DNA of 64,000 nt from Symbiodinium kawagutii (taxonomy: Eukaryota; Sar; Dinophyceae; Suessiales; Symbiodiniaceae). Of the stretch, positions 60,569 to 64,000 are shown piece after piece. How positions within the stretch are numbered: position 1 is the first letter of the stretch; each line of letters starts with the position of its first letter. Where the stretch lies: contig VSDK01020618.1 in NCBI GenBank assembly GCA_009767595.1, positions 590,256-654,255 of the forward strand, given 5' to 3'. Below the pieces are notes generated by a model. It was not told the DNA's origin. It did no database searches and saw only the letters and a program-made list of their open reading frames with translations. The position numbers and the translations under genes are program-made.

Positions 60569-60747
60569 TTGACGGTTTCTTAATAGTTGAGGGTACTCCT
60601 AGTTTTCGTCCAGTTTATTAGTCATTCATAGTAATATCACTCAGCGCACAGAAGTCACAATCTCCACATTCATGGTTTCAGGTCAGGTGCATTCACTGTA
60701 ATAAACCATCCATAGTCTTGGGGTTCCCCGAATTTGAGAAACTATCA
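60569..60747. repeat. Family A-like element, enlarged and diverged
   Basis: Left end TGACGGTTTCTTAATAGTTG, right end CCCCGAATTTGAGAAACTAT. The longer interior suggests an internal insertion. Confidence 0.55.
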
Positions 60748-61106
60748 TTTTGTTTTTGCGCCACGAGCAAAAACTTGGAAGTCTGACACACAGTGGCCTT
60801 GAGGCTGGAAAATCTATAGATCGCCATCGGGGCAATCAAAAACTGCGCACACAAGTTAAACATGAACAAACATGTTTTTTTGGTTTTGGTATTTTCATTA
60901 ATATGTAATGATATATGTTTTGTCATGTTTAAACATCAAATACTGTAAACATGTTCATGTTTTGGTGCATAGCTGTTTCCACGCTCATCCGGCCAATTGA
61001 GGCCGCCAATGGGGGAAAGCAGGGAGCTCAGATAATGAAGGTCGTTGTTGATCAGGGATGACAGTAATGAAGAAACAGTAATAGTTGCATCCCTTCTATT
61101 GCTTGG

Positions 61107-61200
61107 TTGGTGATTTCTGAACATGTTTGATTTTCCCAAGTATTAAGAAATGGTTGGTAGACTGATATTTTTCCGAGGGGTTGAAGCTACTAACCAGATG
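61107..61200. repeat. Family D element
   Basis: TTGGTTGGTGATTTCTGAAC at the left and GGGGTTGAAGCTACTAACCA at the right. The interior CAAGTATTAAGAAATGGTTG and ACTGATATTTTTCC matches the target copy of the LINE. Confidence 0.75.
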
Positions 61201-62516
61201 TTGACATTATAAGACTGTAATCTGCAATTATTGCAGTCAGCATGATATGCCCGTACGCATGGCTAATCATGTTGAATAATTGAGAGCAACTGTAGCACCA
61301 TGACAATTCTATGGCTGTAACAATGATTTTGATCGTCAATCATTGATAGGGTTCATGATTAGTAATTGAATCATCAGTCAGAGTTCATACGCTCATAGGG
61401 GATGCGGATAGTGAGTGATGGCTGATCAATCATGGTTGCGTTGTTTTAAAGATAACACCGTCACTGGCTATAGCTACAGGCTCATCGGGCTGATGATTTT
61501 CCGGGTCAAATACAAGTTCTTATCAGCCTTTGGATCTTAAACAGATCACCTGTTTGATGCTTGTGAGCTCACCGATGAGGATTCAACCAATCCTTTGCTG
61601 CAGTGTTCTTGGAAACGCTGTTCTTCATAGATCGGTTGGATATAGACTTGCGATTTCCATGTGCAAAAGTCATGCGGATAAAAAACAACGATTCTTCTTG
61701 CGATCGTTTGCCTTCCCCTCAAAGATGGAGATTTTTTGAGCCAATTGGGGGATATATAATTCTAAAGCATTGTCAGCAGCATGTGATCCTAGCTTGGACT
61801 GGTTAGAGGGCATTGACGTGCCCCATTTGCCACCAGCAACGTCCCTAGCTAGATGCTTGCAGCTTGATCACTCTCAAGTTTGGGACGTGAAAGCATGCTT
61901 AACTAATGCTTACACTAATAGTCAATAGTGGTTAACAATAATGGTCAATAACTCATAGCGGGTTTTTGGTTGTGATGTGGTTATCAGGATCATCATGCTT
62001 GATTCTAATTGACCGAAGAACCGTGCTTTCTGTGAGCCATGTGTAAGTTGCATGCTTGCTTTGGTTGTTGACAGACATGGGAACTCAAACATCAATCCGT
62101 CAACTGTTGACCGTTGAGCATGATCAACCAGAATTAATCATTGCCGTGACGAAACAACCATTACTTTCCAGTAACAAGTATTACATAGTATTACCAAACA
62201 CTGACCACCAATAATACTGATACTAAATTAGTGGCATTATCCAGGCCTTATCTACCAACAATGGCATCCCCAATGTATTACATAAGCCTTACTACTACAG
62301 GTACTCAATCAACCATAATCAACCATCCATCAACGGTATCCATCAATATTTCAAATAGAAATCATTATATTGATATGATGGCTTCAGATTATGGATGTTC
62401 TAGCTATTAACTAGCCACTTGATACTATCATCCACCAATCGAATCGCTAGGGACAGCGATTTTCATGGCACATCATGGCTACTGATCATGTGGAACGAAG
62501 GTAACCTGGGCTCAGG

Positions 62517-62575
62517 CCTCCAGCGGGTGGTAGCAGTCCGGCAAGCAAGCCAAGAGCGCCGAGTGAAAGGAGGCC
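62517..62575 (+). CDS. Candidate downstream exon, Pro/Ser-rich
   Basis: After CTCAG| the frame with one leading base encodes PPAGGSSPASKPRAPSER. A second frame (LQRVVAVRQASQERR) is also open. The low-complexity composition resembles the kinase linkers, so it may be a later exon of that gene, but the phase from 59579 does not fit directly. Confidence 0.3.
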
Positions 62576-63883
62576 GCTGAAGTGTTAAATGATGGCTGTA
62601 GATTTGGATAACTTCAGTTATTGGTTATACGATGGCTGTAGTTAAATATCCAATAATGTTAAACTTCAGTTCTCCCCTCCTATAGTATTGGATAACTTGG
62701 AACAACTAGTGAAAAGAGTCATTGGATCCCCTGCTCAATAGTTACTTTGACTATGAAGTTATTGGTGAAATGATTGGTCAAATCATTATTAATGGTGGGT
62801 ACTGATGATGAAGCGATGGTTAAATGAGTGGTTGAATCATTGTTAATTAGTGGTGGTGAATGATGGTCAGATGATTGGTATAATTATGGTTCAATGATTG
62901 CTAAATGATTGGTTAAATGATGGCTAAATGATTGATTAGTGATGGCTGAATGATGGTTAATTTATTTTTGAATGGTTGGTTTGCCAAGATCCGCAATTTC
63001 TTGGATGCATTGTCCTATTGGCAACGCGAAGAATCATCATTAGTTAGCCGCTATATTTGAAATATGATCACCATGTTTGCTCAACCATTGTTATTGGAAC
63101 AATCTGCGCTCAATCATCATCATTCATCATTATGTAGTGTTAGCAATTAACCATCATTACTTTCCTGTTACTGTTGGTAGGAACATTTTTTTTCTGACAA
63201 AGCGTATTATCAACCATCCCTACTGCCACCGTGGTTAAGTATCATGAATCGCTACCATTATCAGCGATGCAAGCAGTATTAGCGGTTGATCAACCACTAA
63301 TTATCCATGACTTGACTTAATCTTAATCATCATTCTACAACATTTCAGAAACATACCCTACCATATGACATGTCCATTGGTTAATCAATTATTTAGCCAT
63401 CATTAACCATGATCAAATACCAATATTATCTACCCATTACTTTCCAATCATCATGAACCATCATTAAAGATCATGAACCACCGTGAAAGATCATGATCCA
63501 TCATTAACCATCATGAATCATCATTAGTCGTCATGAAGAATCGTTCGTAATCATTCTTAATCATCATGAATTGCCATGAAGCATCATTAGTCATCATTCT
63601 ACAGCATCAACTACCAGTGTTACCAGGTGGGGCCCCCTAGCTAAATTGGTTCATAACTAGGTCATAACTACCAGTTTTGGTAGATACAACTATAGTTTAA
63701 TGGCTAACTGACTTGTAACAAGGAGGCCTCACATGGTGGTGTTCACTGTTAGTTATCATGTAAATGAACATTGGTACATTGATAAGTTTTGCACCATTCA
63801 ACCATCTTTAACCATCGCCATCTACCCATCCCTTCATTTGTTACCTCCCTGCTTCCGACGGGTCGTTCCTGTTTCGCCAGGGA
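62576..63883. other. AT-rich simple-sequence stretch
   Basis: Degenerate GGTTAAATGATGG and CATCATTAACCATCATGAAC sequence. Nothing gene-like is visible. Confidence 0.6.
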
Positions 63884-63944
63884 CTTGCAGCGGCAAGGCA
63901 GTCGCGATGCAGTGGGAGTTTCTGAGCTGCGGTTCGCTGGGGTG
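63884..63944 (+). CDS. Candidate exon near the right edge
   Basis: CGCCAG| is followed by a GC-rich piece ending before GTGACG. With one leading base it encodes DLQRQGSRDAVGVSELRFAG. Another frame (CSGKAVAMQWEFLSCGSLG) is also open. It may belong to the kinase gene or to the next gene. Confidence 0.3.
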
Positions 63945-64000
63945 ACGTCGTAGCGTGGACATGAAGAAATGGATTGACAAGTACATCAGTATTAATAGAT

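Larger units (their letters stand above)
59580..62516. other. Probable intron or spacer after the last secure kinase exon
   Basis: No exon is supported. It contains a family A-like copy (60569-60747) and a family D copy (61107-61200), otherwise AT-rich simple sequ​ence. ORFs at 61530-61806 have no splice support. Confidence 0.5.

Noticed and set aside
1-64000. Dinoflagellate spliced-leader relics, tRNA, rRNA and CRISPR
   Set aside because: By eye I found no copy of the conserved leader core, no cloverleaf-like tRNA and no spaced direct-repeat array. A computed search (leader alignment, tRNAscan, Rfam) would be needed to exclude them.

Overview
The window looks like nuclear DNA of a dinoflagellate, most likely a Symbiodiniaceae/Suessiales-type genome. 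Genes are broken into many very short exons (27-170 nt) that can be chained only if GC and GA are accepted as 5' splice sites beside GT. Most 3' splice sites read AG|G. The confidently read genes all lie on the + strand, and the introns and spacers are packed with short inverted-repeat elements. I saw no bacterial operon structure, tRNA, rRNA or CRISPR. The identification is inference from these traits; no database search was run.

Layout. (1) 358-6333: the 3' part of an unrecognised + strand gene whose eight exons chain in phase and end in a Lys/Glu-rich tail. One intron carries a 32-bp satellite array that runs into an assembly gap (129 N). (2) 8324-10214: a second unrecognised + strand gene, six or seven exons in phase. 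(3) 10.2-20.4 kb: mostly AT-rich non-coding DNA with isolated exon-like islands. (4) 20415-31182: a third unrecognised gene. A 6.3-kb LINE retrotransposon (23101-29385) with an 18-bp target-site duplication sits in one of its introns, inside an older inverted-repeat element. The LINE encodes an ORF1 with a C-terminal coiled coil and an ORF2 with endonuclease, reverse transcriptase, zinc-knuckle and RNase H regions. (5) 31.2-38.5 kb: repeats and a few orphan exons. (6) 38504 to at least 59579, probably beyond the right edge: a NEK-like serine/threonine protein kinase gene with about 26 small exons, followed by Ala/Pro linkers and a C-terminal module with a W-L-P-A-T-V-T-A core. All main kinase motifs are present.

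Repeats dominate the non-coding space. Family A is about 110 bp with termini TGGTGGTTTCTC...GAGAAACCACCA, roughly 17 copies. Family B is about 115 bp with termini ATGGCTATGGGTCAA...TTGACCCACAGCCAT, at least five copies. Family C is AGGAGCTA/AGGGGTATCCC...TTTAAAGGGGGAGCTA. Family D has termini TGGTTGGTGGTTT...AAACCACCAACCA and is the LINE target. There is also a near-perfect fold-back element at 29763-29878. Many copies lie in the kinase introns.

The most notable points are the intact in-frame LINE and its nested insertion, the abundance of GC (and one GA) splice donors in a single gene, and the family A/B elements as candidate MITE- or introner-like sequences.
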